Shown: positions 14,559 through 23,321, counted from the first letter of the stretch. The stretch: DNA of 54,488 nt from Bacteroidaceae bacterium (GCA_017517605.1 JAFWYQ010000057.1:1-54488); one strand, 5' to 3'. Program-made: numbers and translations. Notes: a model not told the origin generated them from the sequence alone.

Positions 14559-17417
14559 ATGACTCGTTTACAAAAACTAATAACACTTCTGCTCTTATCT
14601 GTGTCAGCCACATTGATGGCCCAAAACACGACCAATCAGACTGCCCTTATTCATCACACAGACAGCACATTACTCGTACACCCGGCACATGGCAGGCACA
14701 CCATACGGCTACAACCTGTAATGGAAAACATCATCCGCGTAACAATCGTTCCGAATGAATCGTTCCCCAAAGACAGTAGCCTTATCGTTGTACCCAGCAC
14801 ATGGGAGAAGCCCTTGTACAAAGTTTCCCAAGACTTACAAACAGCTACATTAACGACAGACAAAGTCATCACAAAGGTAGATTTGAAGGATGGCCGCATA
14901 CGTTTTGTGCGTCCCAATGGCGACCCATTATTGAGTGAGCACCTTCCAACACGTTCATTCACCCCTATAGAGGCAGATGGAAAAAGTGCATACACCACAT
15001 GTTATAGTTTCATAGGCTCCGAAGAAGAAGCGCTTTATGGATTGGGACAACACCAAGCAGACGAGTTCAATTATAAGGGGAAAAGCGAAGAACTTTTCCA
15101 ATACAACACAAAAGTGTCTGTACCCTTCATTGTTTCAACCGAAGGATATGGCATCTTATGGGACAGCTATTCTTTAGGACGTGTAGGCGACCCGCGCGAT
15201 TATACCCAATTGCACCATGCCTTTACCTTATATAATAAAGAAGGCAAAGCAGAGGGTCTCACAGGCACTTATCGCCACAAGCAATTAAAGAATCCTTTCG
15301 TGCGCCGTGAAGATTCCCTTTACTTCGAGAATCTTAAAACCATCAAGAATCTCCCCAAGGAAGTCCCTCTCTATGGTGCAGAAGTAACGTATGAAGGCTA
15401 CCTCGAGCCACACGCTACGGGCACACACGATTTTCTACTTTACTACGCAGGATACATCAGTGTATATGCTGACGGCAAACTCATTGTGCCCGAACGGTGG
15501 CGCACGGCTTGGAATCCCAATGCACACAAGTTCAGCCTCCCCATGCAGAAAGGCAAGCGTGTAAAGCTACGTATCGAATGGAAACCCGATGGAGGGGAGT
15601 CATACTGTGGATTGCGTGTACTGACACCACGTACAGAGGAAGAACGCAATCGTTTGACCATTTGGAATGAAATGGAGGAACAGATTGACTATTACCTTAT
15701 TGCCGGTGAAACGATGGACGAGGTGATTAGCGGATATCGCACACTGACGGGCAAAGCCCCTGTAATGCCCCGTTGGGCAATGGGATATTGGCAAAGTCGT
15801 GAGCGCTATAAGACCCAGAAGGAGCTGACCGAAACCTTGGAAGAGTTTCGCCAACGCCAACTACCCATCGACAACATCGTGCAGGATTGGAGCTATTGGC
15901 CCGAGGATGCTTGGGGAAGCCACGAGTTCGACTCCACACGTTTCCCCGACCCTAAAGGGATGGTGGACGAGGTGCACGAGAAGAATGCACGTCTGATGAT
16001 TTCCGTATGGCCGAAGTTTTATGCCTCCACCGAGCACTACAAGCAATTCGACCGACAGGGATGGATGTATCAGCAAGCCGTGCGCGATAGCATCCGCGAC
16101 TGGATAGGTCCCGGATACATAGGTTCCTTCTACGATGCCTACAGCTACGGTGCACGCAAACTCTTTTGGGAACAATTGCGCGACCACCTCTACCCCCTTG
16201 GCATCGACGCCTGGTGGATGGATGCCAGCGAACCGAACGTGCGCGATTGTACGGATATGGAGTACCGCAAGGCACTTTGTGGCCCTACCGCCCTTGGCCC
16301 TTCGGCACAATATTTCAATGCCTACGCCTTGATGAATGCCCATGCCATCTACACAGGCTTACGCGAAGAGGACCCCGACCGACGTGTCTTCCAGCTCACC
16401 CGCTCGGGCTTTGCCGGACTTCAGCGTTATTCCACGGCCACGTGGAGTGGCGACATTGCTTCGCGTTGGGAGGACTTGAAGGCACAAATCCCCGCAGGCA
16501 TCAACTTCTCACTCAGCGGAGTGCCCTTCTGGACAATGGACATAGGTGGTTTCTGTGTGGAAAACCGCTATGTAAATGCCTATAACAACTACTTGAGAAA
16601 CGGCAAGGAGAGCGAGACACTGGACGAATGGCGCGAATTGAACACCCGCTGGTTCCAATTCGGTGCCCTCTGCCCACTCTTCCGCTCACACGGGCAATTC
16701 CCCTACCGCGAGCCGTGGCACATTGCCCCCGAGGGACACGAGGCTTACGAGAGCATGGCCTACTACCTCAATCTCCGTTACCAATTGATGCCCTACCTCT
16801 ATAGCTTGGCTGGTGCTGCCCATCATGCTGATTACACCCTGATGCGTGCCTTGGCAATGGACTTTACACACGATAAAAACACGTACGACGTGGGCGACCA
16901 ATACATGCTCGGCCCTGCCCTGATGGTGGCTCCCGTCTATGAATACAAGGCGCGTAGCAGAGAGGTTTATCTGCCTGAAGGACGCACGTGGTACGACTTC
17001 TATACAGGAAAAGACTATGAAGGCGGACAGACGCTGAAAGCCGATGCCCCTTACGGACGCATCCCCCTTTACGTACCTGCGGGCAGCATCCTCGTCACCG
17101 GCCAACCCATGCAACACACGGCGGAAATGAAGGCCGACACGCTCACCATCCACGTATATCAGGGAGCCGACGGCACTTTCACCTATTACGAGGACAACGG
17201 AGTGACCTACGCCTACGAGCGTGGCGAGTACCTGCAAATCCCCCTCGCCTACGACGACAAGAAGCAGACATTGCTGATTGGCGACCAACAGGGCACCTAT
17301 CCCCAATCGGTGAAAGAACGAACATTACAGATTCACTGTACCTCACCCAGTGGCCATTTGTATCCCATCAAGACGGTGACGTACAAAGGAAAACGCGTGA
17401 AGGTGAAACTCTTGTAA
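14559..17417 (+). CDS. Exported GH31 alpha-glycosidase with PA14 insert, probably alpha-xylosidase
   Basis: The 952-residue protein has a signal peptide (to about residue 21), an N-terminal beta-sandwich, a PA14 domain inserted at about 270-355 (VTYEGYLEP to GLRVLTP) and a (beta/alpha)8 barrel. The nucleophile is Asp555 in WWMDASEP and the acid/base Asp632 in WSGDIAS. The PA14 insert at this position is characteristic of Bacteroidetes and Cellvibrio alpha-xylosidases acting on xyloglucan oligosaccharides; alpha-glucosidase activity is the alternative. The C-terminal part (about 800-952) is beta-sandwich. GC content rises clearly in the second half. It ends at a bidirectional terminator facing the AbiEii-like gene. 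Confidence 0.88.
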   Translation: MTRLQKLITLLLLSVSATLMAQNTTNQTALIHHTDSTLLVHPAHGRHTIRLQPVMENIIRVTIVPNESFPKDSSLIVVPSTWEKPLYKVSQDLQTATLTTDKVITKVDLKDGRIRFVRPNGDPLLSEHLPTRSFTPIEADGKSAYTTCYSFIGSEEEALYGLGQHQADEFNYKGKSEELFQYNTKVSVPFIVSTEGYGILWDSYSLGRVGDPRDYTQLHHAFTLYNKEGKAEGLTGTYRHKQLKNPFVRREDSLYFENLKTIKNLPKEVPLYGAEVTYEGYLEPHATGTHDFLLYYAGYISVYADGKLIVPERWRTAWNPNAHKFSLPMQKGKRVKLRIEWKPDGGESYCGLRVLTPRTEEERNRLTIWNEMEEQIDYYLIAGETMDEVISGYRTLTGKAPVMPRWAMGYWQSRERYKTQKELTETLEEFRQRQLPIDNIVQDWSYWPEDAWGSHEFDSTRFPDPKGMVDEVHEKNARLMISVWPKFYASTEHYKQFDRQGWMYQQAVRDSIRDWIGPGYIGSFYDAYSYGARKLFWEQLRDHLYPLGIDAWWMDASEPNVRDCTDMEYRKALCGPTALGPSAQYFNAYALMNAHAIYTGLREEDPDRRVFQLTRSGFAGLQRYSTATWSGDIASRWEDLKAQIPAGINFSLSGVPFWTMDIGGFCVENRYVNAYNNYLRNGKESETLDEWRELNTRWFQFGALCPLFRSHGQFPYREPWHIAPEGHEAYESMAYYLNLRYQLMPYLYSLAGAAHHADYTLMRALAMDFTHDKNTYDVGDQYMLGPALMVAPVYEYKARSREVYLPEGRTWYDFYTGKDYEGGQTLKADAPYGRIPLYVPAGSILVTGQPMQHTAEMKADTLTIHVYQGADGTFTYYEDNGVTYAYERGEYLQIPLAYDDKKQTLLIGDQQGTYPQSVKERTLQIHCTSPSGHLYPIKTVTYKGKRVKVKLL

Positions 17418-17476
17418 ACATTTCGTCACTCGCGATATAAAGAAACAGAAAAAAAACTATTTATCTCACTAATCTC

Positions 17477-17525
17477 AAGAAGGTGTGTCAAAATGCATCA
17501 TTACATTTTGTAGACACACCTTCTT
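17477..17525. terminator. Bidirectional terminator between GH31 and AbiEii-like genes
   Basis: A 13-bp perfect stem (17477-17489 with 17513-17525) encloses a second 7-bp stem (CAAAATG with CATTTTG). The flanks are T-rich on both strands, as expected between convergent genes. Confidence 0.75.
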
Positions 17526-17538
17526 GTTGCTTTTCGAT

Positions 17539-18177
17539 TCACTTCAAGCAATCCTTGATGTAAGATTCTATTTCAGCAGTTGTTACATCGTACGTGGGAG
17601 AAAGTTGCTCAAAGTGCGCATCCCGATTGAAACGACTACCGTTTGTAAGCAAGGCTAATAGATTCTTGGACTTCAACCTATGTCCCGAATAAGTCAATGC
17701 CAAAGTTATCAACTCTTCAATGGGAATACCAGTCTTTAGTATGGAGTAAATATCGTAGTAATCCCTAAAATTACTACGACGCAACATCACTTCCATCTTC
17801 ATGGCTCCTATGGACTTGACATCCGCCAATCGCAAATTATAGCAATAAGAAAGAGGTGCTTTAACAGGAGAGTATTTAGGACTTGCATAAAAAGAGACTT
17901 TGACATCGGAAACACGAAACTCCACATGGTCAATATCCAAAATGTCCCTTTGTTGAATTTCTCCAATGGAAGACAATTCCTTTTCAATAGTCGGCCAATC
18001 TACCTCCATGCGTTCATCCTTCTTAGTGCGCCACTTCATGAAATCAAGGTCTTCACTTTGGCGGGTTGCAATTTGGAGGGATAAGGCTGTGCCTCCAACC
18101 AACAAATAGGGTTTGATGCTTTCCATCTGAGCCACACGCTCAAATATCAATCCTGTATGTGAAGCCAATCCTTTCAT
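17539..18177 (-). CDS. AbiEii/AbiGii-type nucleotidyltransferase (putative toxin)
   Basis: The 212-residue protein belongs to the DNA polymerase beta-like nucleotidyltransferases of the AbiEii family: LVGGTALSLQI (residues about 27-37) followed by RQSEDLDFMKW (about 38-50) gives the G-G-T and S-x-D-x-D active-site signature; RRSNFRDYYDIYSIL is a further family block. AbiEii proteins are the toxin halves of type IV toxin-antitoxin or abortive-infection modules and transfer nucleotides to tRNA or other acceptors. The start overlaps the stop of the small upstream gene by 4 bp. The gene ends at the bidirectional terminator. Antiphage activity is inferred from the family. Confidence 0.8.
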   Translation of the reverse strand: MKGLASHTGLIFERVAQMESIKPYLLVGGTALSLQIATRQSEDLDFMKWRTKKDERMEVDWPTIEKELSSIGEIQQRDILDIDHVEFRVSDVKVSFYASPKYSPVKAPLSYCYNLRLADVKSIGAMKMEVMLRRSNFRDYYDIYSILKTGIPIEELITLALTYSGHRLKSKNLLALLTNGSRFNRDAHFEQLSPTYDVTTAEIESYIKDCLK

Positions 18178-18515
18178 TGCAGCATTCTATTATAGTGACG
18201 GGTAGCCATGGATTTGATGTACGCATCAGGGCGCTTGGCATTGAAATAGTACCAGGCAAAGAAACGGTTCAACGTATAAAGGTACTCTTCTTGGGGAACT
18301 AAATGTTCCAACCACACCTGCTTGATTTGTTTGAAAGGATAAAGTTTAAAGAGAAGGTCAATTTCGGGCAAATCGAGGTGCAACAAAGTCTTTTCAATCA
18401 ACATATCGTCAGAGATACGGCGGATTGAATCTTCGTTGTACGACCAGAAACAATGCTCTTGTTTCAACTGTTCCAACAATACCGACTTTATGGAATCATG
18501 CTCTGCCATCTTCAC
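18174..18515 (-). CDS. Small partner of the AbiEii-like gene (DUF6922-like, putative antitoxin)
   Basis: The 113-residue protein is not a classical AbiEi winged-helix antitoxin. It contains a short helix-turn-helix-like start (FWSYNEDSIRRISDDMLIEK) and a lipid-poor helical body ending RHYNRMLQ. Proteins of this type (DUF6922-like) often precede AbiEii-like nucleotidyltransferases in Bacteroidetes, and the 4-bp ATGA overlap with the partner supports a functional pair. A second ATG two codons in is an alternative start. The antitoxin role is inferred from position. Confidence 0.6.
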   Translation of the reverse strand: MKMAEHDSIKSVLLEQLKQEHCFWSYNEDSIRRISDDMLIEKTLLHLDLPEIDLLFKLYPFKQIKQVWLEHLVPQEEYLYTLNRFFAWYYFNAKRPDAYIKSMATRHYNRMLQ

Positions 18516-18528
18516 ACTTACTTTGCCG

Positions 18529-18536
18529 CAAAGATA
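18529..18536 (-). promoter_or_regulatory. -7 box (TATCTTTG) of the AbiEii-like pair
   Basis: A perfect minus-strand TAnnTTTG lies 14 bp before the first ATG at 18515, leaving almost no leader. No -33 TTTG is present. Confidence 0.5.
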
Positions 18537-18683
18537 GTTGATATTTGCGAAATGGCATGAAGAATGAATGAAAAAAATGACAATTCAGAGATTTTCAAAT
18601 GACAAAAGGTGAAACCCTTGTAAACATTTCGTCACTCGCGATGTCAAAGAAAAAGAAAATTCGGTGAGTGGACAATCCGTTGC

Positions 18684-18712
18684 CATCGCCATAGCCAATA
18701 GCCATAGCAGCG
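18684..18712. repeat. GCCATMGCCATA word repeat
   Basis: Five GCC-starting hexamers or heptamers (GCCATC, GCCATA, GCCAATA, GCCATA) follow each other; the same words recur at 19201-19225. No gene is visible between 18537 and the array at 18816. Confidence 0.5.
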
Positions 18713-18809
18713 AAGCCCCTTCTTCGGGGTTCAGCTGAACATCAACCTCTTACGCCCCATTTGAAAAACTCGCGTATTTTCGTCCGAAAAACCTCCAAAG
18801 CCTCATCAG

Positions 18810-18922
18810 ACAACGCTTAAGCGTAATTGGATAACGCTTAAGAGAAAAGTTGGTAACGCTTAAGCGTTTTCATGCTTACGCTTAAGCGTTACCGAACTAA
18901 CGCTTAAGCGATTTTTTGCCAC
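18810..18922. repeat. CTTAAG array with 21/22-bp period, locus 2
   Basis: CTTAAG is at 18816, 18837, 18859, 18881 and 18903: intervals 21, 22, 22 and 22 bp. The first two spacers (ending GGATAAC and TTGGTAAC) match the first two spacers of locus 1 at 4863-4985, and the first interval is 21 bp in both, so the arrays are related rather than convergent. Bases 18923-19075 contain no supported gene. Confidence 0.85.
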
Positions 18923-19077
18923 ACTTAACCACTTGATAATCAATTGCCATAAAAACATATCATTGCCATTTATTAGCGCATCGATTTATCCATACAGCAA
19001 CGTTATATATAGACACATGTCTGAAAGTCTTACTAAAAAACTTTACACATCTTAATTTTATCAACAGAAGGAACATA

Positions 19078-19156
19078 CAGTTTCATAGTCCATCGATACA
19101 GTTTCATAGTCAGTACGCTGACTTCCATAGTCCATAACAATGTTTCCACAGTCCTT
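19078..19156. repeat. TTTCATAGTC array with exact 21-bp period
   Basis: TTTCATAGTC-type words start at 19081, 19102, 19123 and 19144, three intervals of exactly 21 bp, with variable spacers. A heptamer run of TTAGACC (about 19172-19194) follows. Confidence 0.8.
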
Positions 19157-19258
19157 TGACCTTTGTCCTTAGACCTTAGACCTTAGACCTTCAAACATAA
19201 CCATCGCCATAGCCAACAGCCATCGCCCCTAAAATTTGTGTTCTTCAACATATTCCGT

Positions 19259-19308
19259 GAAATTCTTCACTCTTCGTTCTTCATTATTAATTTTAATTTG
19301 TACCTTTG
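19259..19308 (+). promoter_or_regulatory. Promoter module with -7 box TACCTTTG
   Basis: A perfect -7 element at 19301-19308 is preceded by an AT-rich, TTC-rich segment that is nearly identical at its start to bases 24004-24028 and lies at the same distance from the -7 box there. It aligns without gaps to the minus-strand module at 4512-4463. It would drive the candidate RNA at 19315-19552. Confidence 0.6.
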
Positions 19309-19314
19309 CCCGCA

Positions 19315-19552
19315 AATAAAAATAAGTATTAACTCGAGACAAGAGAAGCGTCTCTGTCCGATACTTGAAATATGGATTTTGAGCTTTTGGCTCTTGTTCT
19401 CTTTCCCATGAATACCGCCAAACATTCACGTTCGAGAACAAGCAGAGGAAGGTTCACACTGCTAAGGTGTGAACTATTCGTGCTTGTTGAACGTGCAGGT
19501 CACTTGGCGGTAACCTATGGGAAAGGCGAGTAACGGATAGTTTGCGCCTTTT
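19315..19552 (+). ncRNA. Candidate structured RNA with rod-like fold and terminator
   Basis: About 238 bases with extensive pairing and no supported frame. A 5' hairpin pairs 19325-19346 with 19351-19365 (AGTAT, CG, GACA, GAGA against TCTC, TGTC, CG, ATACT). GAGC/GCTC flanks 19381-19393. A long rod follows: 19401-19409 with 19517-19525, 19413-19421 with 19504-19512, 19427-19433 with 19489-19495, 19437-19444 with 19481-19488, and a tip of GTTCACAC/GTGTGAAC (19452-19474). A terminator (AAAGGCG 19522-19528 with CGCCTTT 19545-19551, then T) shares four bases with the rod, so rod and terminator may compete. A rod with small bulges recalls 6S RNA, but I cannot assign it. It ends 25 bp before a lipoprotein gene and may alternatively be its regulatory leader. 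Confidence 0.6.
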
Positions 19553-19576
19553 TTGTTTCCTAAAACCAATTATCAA

Positions 19577-20926
19577 ATGACAAAATTAAAGTATTTGCAG
19601 AATTTTTTGATTCTGCTGTTTGTCGGCTCTGCGTTGTGTGCAGTGCAGGCATGTGGTGACGATGAAGAGGATGAACCGATTCAAGAACCGAACGAAGAAG
19701 AAGTGGTGAAACCTGATGAAGAACCTAACAAAAAGCCCGGTGACGAGAATGAGAATCATTCATATGACAATGGTGAAATTGCTAAAATATTTAGAGGTAC
19801 GGGAACGGAAAATGACCCATATATCATTAGCTCGGCTGCAGAGCTAAGAAAGCTTGCAAATGATGTTAATTCTGGGATGAAATATAAAGGAGAATATTTT
19901 AGGATGACAAAGAATATCACTTTCAATAGGAATGTCTTAGATGAGGAGGGAAATCTTAAAGGACACCCCTCTGAATATGACGTATGGACTCCTATTGGGG
20001 CTGGCGATAATACTTCATTTAATGGCATATTCGATGGAGGTGGTTTTACAATCTCTGGATTATATATTCCTTCTGGTAGTTTATTTGCAAACATCCCAAC
20101 ATTAAAGAACTTGACATTAAAAGATTCTTATATTGGATCAGGTGCATTTGCGGGTAACTCCGGAACGATTATTAATTGTCATAATTATGCCACTGCTGTT
20201 TATGGAATAACATACTCAAATAGAGGACTTATAGAAAAATGTTCTAATTACGGAAGATGTTCAAAAGCTGGAATCGCTTTTCGGTGCTGGGGTGTTGTTA
20301 ATGAAACCTTGAATGCTGGAATTGTAGATGGAGTGGGATTTGTTGATCAAATGTTCGGTGAAATTCGCAATTCTGCCAATCTTGGTATTGTTTCTTCTTA
20401 TGGTTTTTCACATTATTTACATGACGAAGGAGAGTTATATCCTGATAATAACCCTCATAAATATCCTGCAAGAATCAGAAATTGTTTAAATGCAGGAAAA
20501 ATTAAAAGTGAATCAGAAAAAACAGCATTTGCAGGATTTTGCTATGTAATAAGTTCATTAGTGGACGACCTAGACATGTTTATAGAAAACAATGTCAATT
20601 ATGCAGAATGTGAAGTTGCGGATAAAGAGAACACAGTAGGTATTGTGTATAGATGTGCTCAGCCTAGATCTAATAAATCATGCATTTATATTAGCAATAA
20701 TTATTATATTGAGACTTTTTCCCATATTCCATGGAGCGATTATCGAAATTGGTTATCGGATGTCAATAAATGGGAAGCTGAGAATAATAGGTGCCTTTCT
20801 GCTAAAGAAATGAAAGAGGATTCTTTCTTAGATGAATTAAATGCGAATGCAAGAAAATTAGGGGCAGATTATTGCAAATGGAAAAAAGGAAAAGGCGGTT
20901 TGCCAATTTTGGAATGGATGGAATAA
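19577..20926 (+). CDS. Surface lipoprotein with GLUG-like beta-helix repeats
   Basis: The 449-residue protein starts at the ATG at 19577 with a lipoprotein signal (VGSALCAVQAC) and an acidic, proline-rich linker (DDEEDEPIQEPNEEE...). The body has a pattern seen in Bacteroidetes GLUG-type surface proteins: GTGTENDPYIISSAAELRKLA, FRMTKNITFNR, WTPIGAGDNTSFNGIFDGGG, FTISGLYI, then beta-helix-like turns with N-x-G and C-x-N (INCHNYATAVYG, RNSANLGIV, RNCLNAGKI). It probably sits on the outer membrane surface. Its first 55 residues are almost the same as those of the frameshifted gene at 22256. It follows the structured RNA closely. Confidence 0.7.
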   Translation: MTKLKYLQNFLILLFVGSALCAVQACGDDEEDEPIQEPNEEEVVKPDEEPNKKPGDENENHSYDNGEIAKIFRGTGTENDPYIISSAAELRKLANDVNSGMKYKGEYFRMTKNITFNRNVLDEEGNLKGHPSEYDVWTPIGAGDNTSFNGIFDGGGFTISGLYIPSGSLFANIPTLKNLTLKDSYIGSGAFAGNSGTIINCHNYATAVYGITYSNRGLIEKCSNYGRCSKAGIAFRCWGVVNETLNAGIVDGVGFVDQMFGEIRNSANLGIVSSYGFSHYLHDEGELYPDNNPHKYPARIRNCLNAGKIKSESEKTAFAGFCYVISSLVDDLDMFIENNVNYAECEVADKENTVGIVYRCAQPRSNKSCIYISNNYYIETFSHIPWSDYRNWLSDVNKWEAENNRCLSAKEMKEDSFLDELNANARKLGADYCKWKKGKGGLPILEWME

Positions 20927-20988
20927 TTTTAAATTTATAGAAAAATATTGTATAACGTCCCTGTTAAGGGACACAACTAAATTAATGT

Positions 20989-21609
20989 ATGAGAAAAAAT
21001 AATTTTAAAAGACTTGCAGTGTGCTTGTCATTGGTTGCAGTAAGTATTTCTATGGTTGCACAAGATGCGCCTGTCAATTCACAGAATCCAACTACAGTTT
21101 ATTCCGCCAGCGATGACATTGTTGACAATTCAGACAAAGTAACAGTTGGATATGGTAGTCTTGATTATTACAATTTTGACAATGGATTTACTAATCTTAA
21201 CTATTGGGGATTTACTTTGGGCGCATTTAGCTATACAGGTGGTGGAATGGAATTGAAAATGAAAACTTGTTTTGACTCAGAACCTGGTTCGGGATGTGGA
21301 GTAGACTTATTACTCAACTATTCTGTAGGCTTAACAAGAAAGAATGATAATATGTTGTGTCTGCATGCCAAAGCAGGTCCTTCATTGATGTGGTGGACCA
21401 AATATAAACCGGGGAAGTACATTGGTATAGAAAGTGACGGGCATAAATTTACCGTAGATTGTGTTCTTTCTCTTGGTCTGATAGGTCGTGTCGGTAAATT
21501 TGCTGTTTCTGGTGGATACAATTGGTGGTTCAACAAATTCAAATTCAAAGAAGAGAATATGGTCGACGGCCTATGGGTGTCAGTTGCTTATTGTATGAAC
21601 TCTAAATAA
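20989..21609 (+). CDS. Small secreted outer-membrane-like protein, unknown function
   Basis: The 206-residue product has a signal peptide (MRKNNFKRLAVCLSLVAVSI to about 24) and then alternating hydrophobic and polar stretches rich in Gly, Tyr and Trp (NYWGFTLGAFSYTGGGMELKM, GVDLLLNYSVGLTRK, VLSLGLIGRVGKFAVSGGYNWW), ending VSVAYCMN as expected for a small eight-stranded-type barrel. I recognise no family. It is 62 bp after the GLUG-like lipoprotein and 8 bp before the next gene, so it is in the same cluster. Confidence 0.55.
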   Translation: MRKNNFKRLAVCLSLVAVSISMVAQDAPVNSQNPTTVYSASDDIVDNSDKVTVGYGSLDYYNFDNGFTNLNYWGFTLGAFSYTGGGMELKMKTCFDSEPGSGCGVDLLLNYSVGLTRKNDNMLCLHAKAGPSLMWWTKYKPGKYIGIESDGHKFTVDCVLSLGLIGRVGKFAVSGGYNWWFNKFKFKEENMVDGLWVSVAYCMNSK

Positions 21610-21617
21610 TAAAAAAT

Positions 21618-22208
21618 ATGAATAAGATTAAGTTTTTATCATCCATGTTACTTCTGATAGTAATGGGATTTATATTTGCGACTTGTTCCGATTCTGATTC
21701 TGACTCGAGCGGAAATAGTGGATTGAAAGGATGGTACTTGAATTTGAACAGTGTGGCTAAACAGTCTGATTTTGATGAAATCAATAAAGCTATACGGAAT
21801 AAAGAAGTACTGACATCCTACAAATATAATGAATATATAGCATCGCGTGATTTGTTTATCAATAGTGATGGTAGTTACAATGATTCAGATTCTCATTTTG
21901 GTCGATTACGTTTTAGTATTGATTTTTTAATTAATGTTGTTCGCATTTTAGACGATCAGACATTGGTGTTTTACATTGGCCACCTATATGAAGATGGCGC
22001 AAGCCATAATGAAGCTCTTTATACTTTCTATGCAGGCAGTATATTCGGTAATATGACTTATTATGGTACTCCTACTTATTACACCTACGCTAAAGTTGGT
22101 AACAAACTGATCGTTAGCAATGGAGATGTTTATACCGTTACATCAAATGGCCTGATTAAAGACGGAAGTTCTGCCATTTGGAGTAAATATGACCCAAAGA
22201 AGAGGTAA
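21618..22208 (+). CDS. Small lipoprotein, unknown function
   Basis: The 196-residue protein has a lipoprotein signal peptide ending in FATC with a Ser/Asp-rich linker (SDSDSDSSGNSG), a pattern typical for Bacteroidetes surface-exposed lipoproteins. The body is predicted mainly beta, rich in Tyr, Asp and Asn, without known motifs. It begins 8 bp after the preceding stop. AT content is higher than in the neighbouring housekeeping genes, like the rest of this cluster. No function can be assigned. Confidence 0.5.
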   Translation: MNKIKFLSSMLLLIVMGFIFATCSDSDSDSSGNSGLKGWYLNLNSVAKQSDFDEINKAIRNKEVLTSYKYNEYIASRDLFINSDGSYNDSDSHFGRLRFSIDFLINVVRILDDQTLVFYIGHLYEDGASHNEALYTFYAGSIFGNMTYYGTPTYYTYAKVGNKLIVSNGDVYTVTSNGLIKDGSSAIWSKYDPKKR

Positions 22209-22255
22209 ACAAATGCATCAACAAAACATTTATTAATTCTTTAAAAAACATTTAA

Positions 22256-23016
22256 ATGAAAACATTAAAGTATTTGCAGCGATTTTTTATCCTGCTGTTT
22301 GTAGGCTTTGCGTTGTGTGCAGTGCAAGCATGTGGTGACGATGAAGAGGATGAACCGATTCAAAAACCTGAAGAAGAGGAAGTGGTGAAACCTGATGATG
22401 AAGAAGAAAAAGATGAATCAGACACTTTTACCGGAACTATCAATGGACATGAATGGATAGACCTCGGCCTCTCTGTAAAATGGGCGACTTGTAATGTAGG
22501 TGCTTCCAAGCCAGAAGATTACGGAGGCTATTACGCTTGGGGAGAAGCCACAACAAAGAGCGATTGCAGTTGGAAAACGTACAAATGGGGCAAGGGAACA
22601 GATGACACCATGACCAAATACTGTACAGATAATGACTATGGCACGGTGGATAACCGTACCAAGTTGACCTCTTCCGACGATGTAGCTACCGTGAAATGGG
22701 GTAGCAAATGGCGTATGCCGACCAAAGAGGAATTGGAAGAACTGTGTGATGAATGCACTTGGAATGGACTACCCAAAGCGGAGTTGATGGAATGAAAGTA
22801 ACAGGCCCTAATGGTAATAGTATCTTCTTGCCTGCTACGGGCTACAAAGACGGTACGGTTATCGACGAGCGTGGCTCGTACGGTGCCTACTGGTCTGCTA
22901 CGTTGGACGAGGACTACAACAACTTTGCATTTAACCTCAGCTTTTATGACAGCCGCTGTAACCATTACAGCGACTACCGTTACAGCGGATTTGCCGTTCG
23001 CCCTGTCACTGAATAG
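22256..23016 (+). pseudogene. Frameshifted lipoprotein with FISUMP domain
   Basis: The first frame (22256-22795) encodes a lipoprotein signal, the acidic linker and the start of a Fibrobacter-succinogenes-major-paralogous (FISUMP) domain: WIDLGLSVKWATCNVGASKPEDYGGYYAWGE and WGSKWRMPTKEELEEL. After CTW at about 22762 the frame switches; the other frame continues with EWTTQSGVDGMKVTG, NSIFLPATGY and AYWSATL, ending with SGFAVRPVTE at 23016, which is the usual end of the domain. A single missing base between 22762 and 22765 explains it. Either a recent mutation, a sequencing error or phase variation. Its first 55 residues nearly match those of the gene at 19577. Confidence 0.8.
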
Positions 23017-23114
23017 AAGCGGGGCGCATTCGACTATTTGATTCATTTCATAAATGTAATATAGGTTTCAGTCCGTTGGCTTCTACATTCAAGTTGGTAA
23101 GAAGTTTATCGTGA

Positions 23115-23309
23115 AATGATGCAGAGTTCCTATTCACCGCTCATCCCGAGATAGCAGGAATGTGGACCAATCAATTACCTTCCGCTCGAATTGCCGACGG
23201 TGAAAAGATAACCTTCACATACGAACTTGACACAAAAGGCTATGTCACAAAAATCGTTGAAAAGAGTGAGGATAATGAAACAAAAACTCTTTATCTGACT
23301 TGGCAATAA
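23115..23309 (+). pseudogene. 3' fragment of a DUF4595-like beta-domain protein
   Basis: An open stretch without a start codon gives a short C-terminal fragment: GMWTNQLPSARIADGEK, ITFTYELDTKGYVTKIVE and TKTLYLTWQ before a TAA at 23307. The pattern of a strand, D-G-Y-V-T-K-I and a final strand is seen at the end of Bacteroidetes lipoproteins of the DUF4595-type. The 5' part is missing, probably lost in a rearrangement within this cluster. Confidence 0.5.
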
Positions 23310-23321
23310 CAGTGCGTGTGT

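Noticed and set aside
19229-19441. Minus-strand open frame of 70 codons over the structured RNA
   Set aside because: It has no family pattern or start signal, and the region is better explained by paired helices.
19315-19552. Retron or diversity-generating element RNA
   Set aside because: No reverse transcriptase gene is within the window, and no variable-repeat/template pair was found near the FISUMP gene.
22753-23016. Independent gene starting at 22753
   Set aside because: It is the second half of the frameshifted FISUMP gene and has no start signal of its own.
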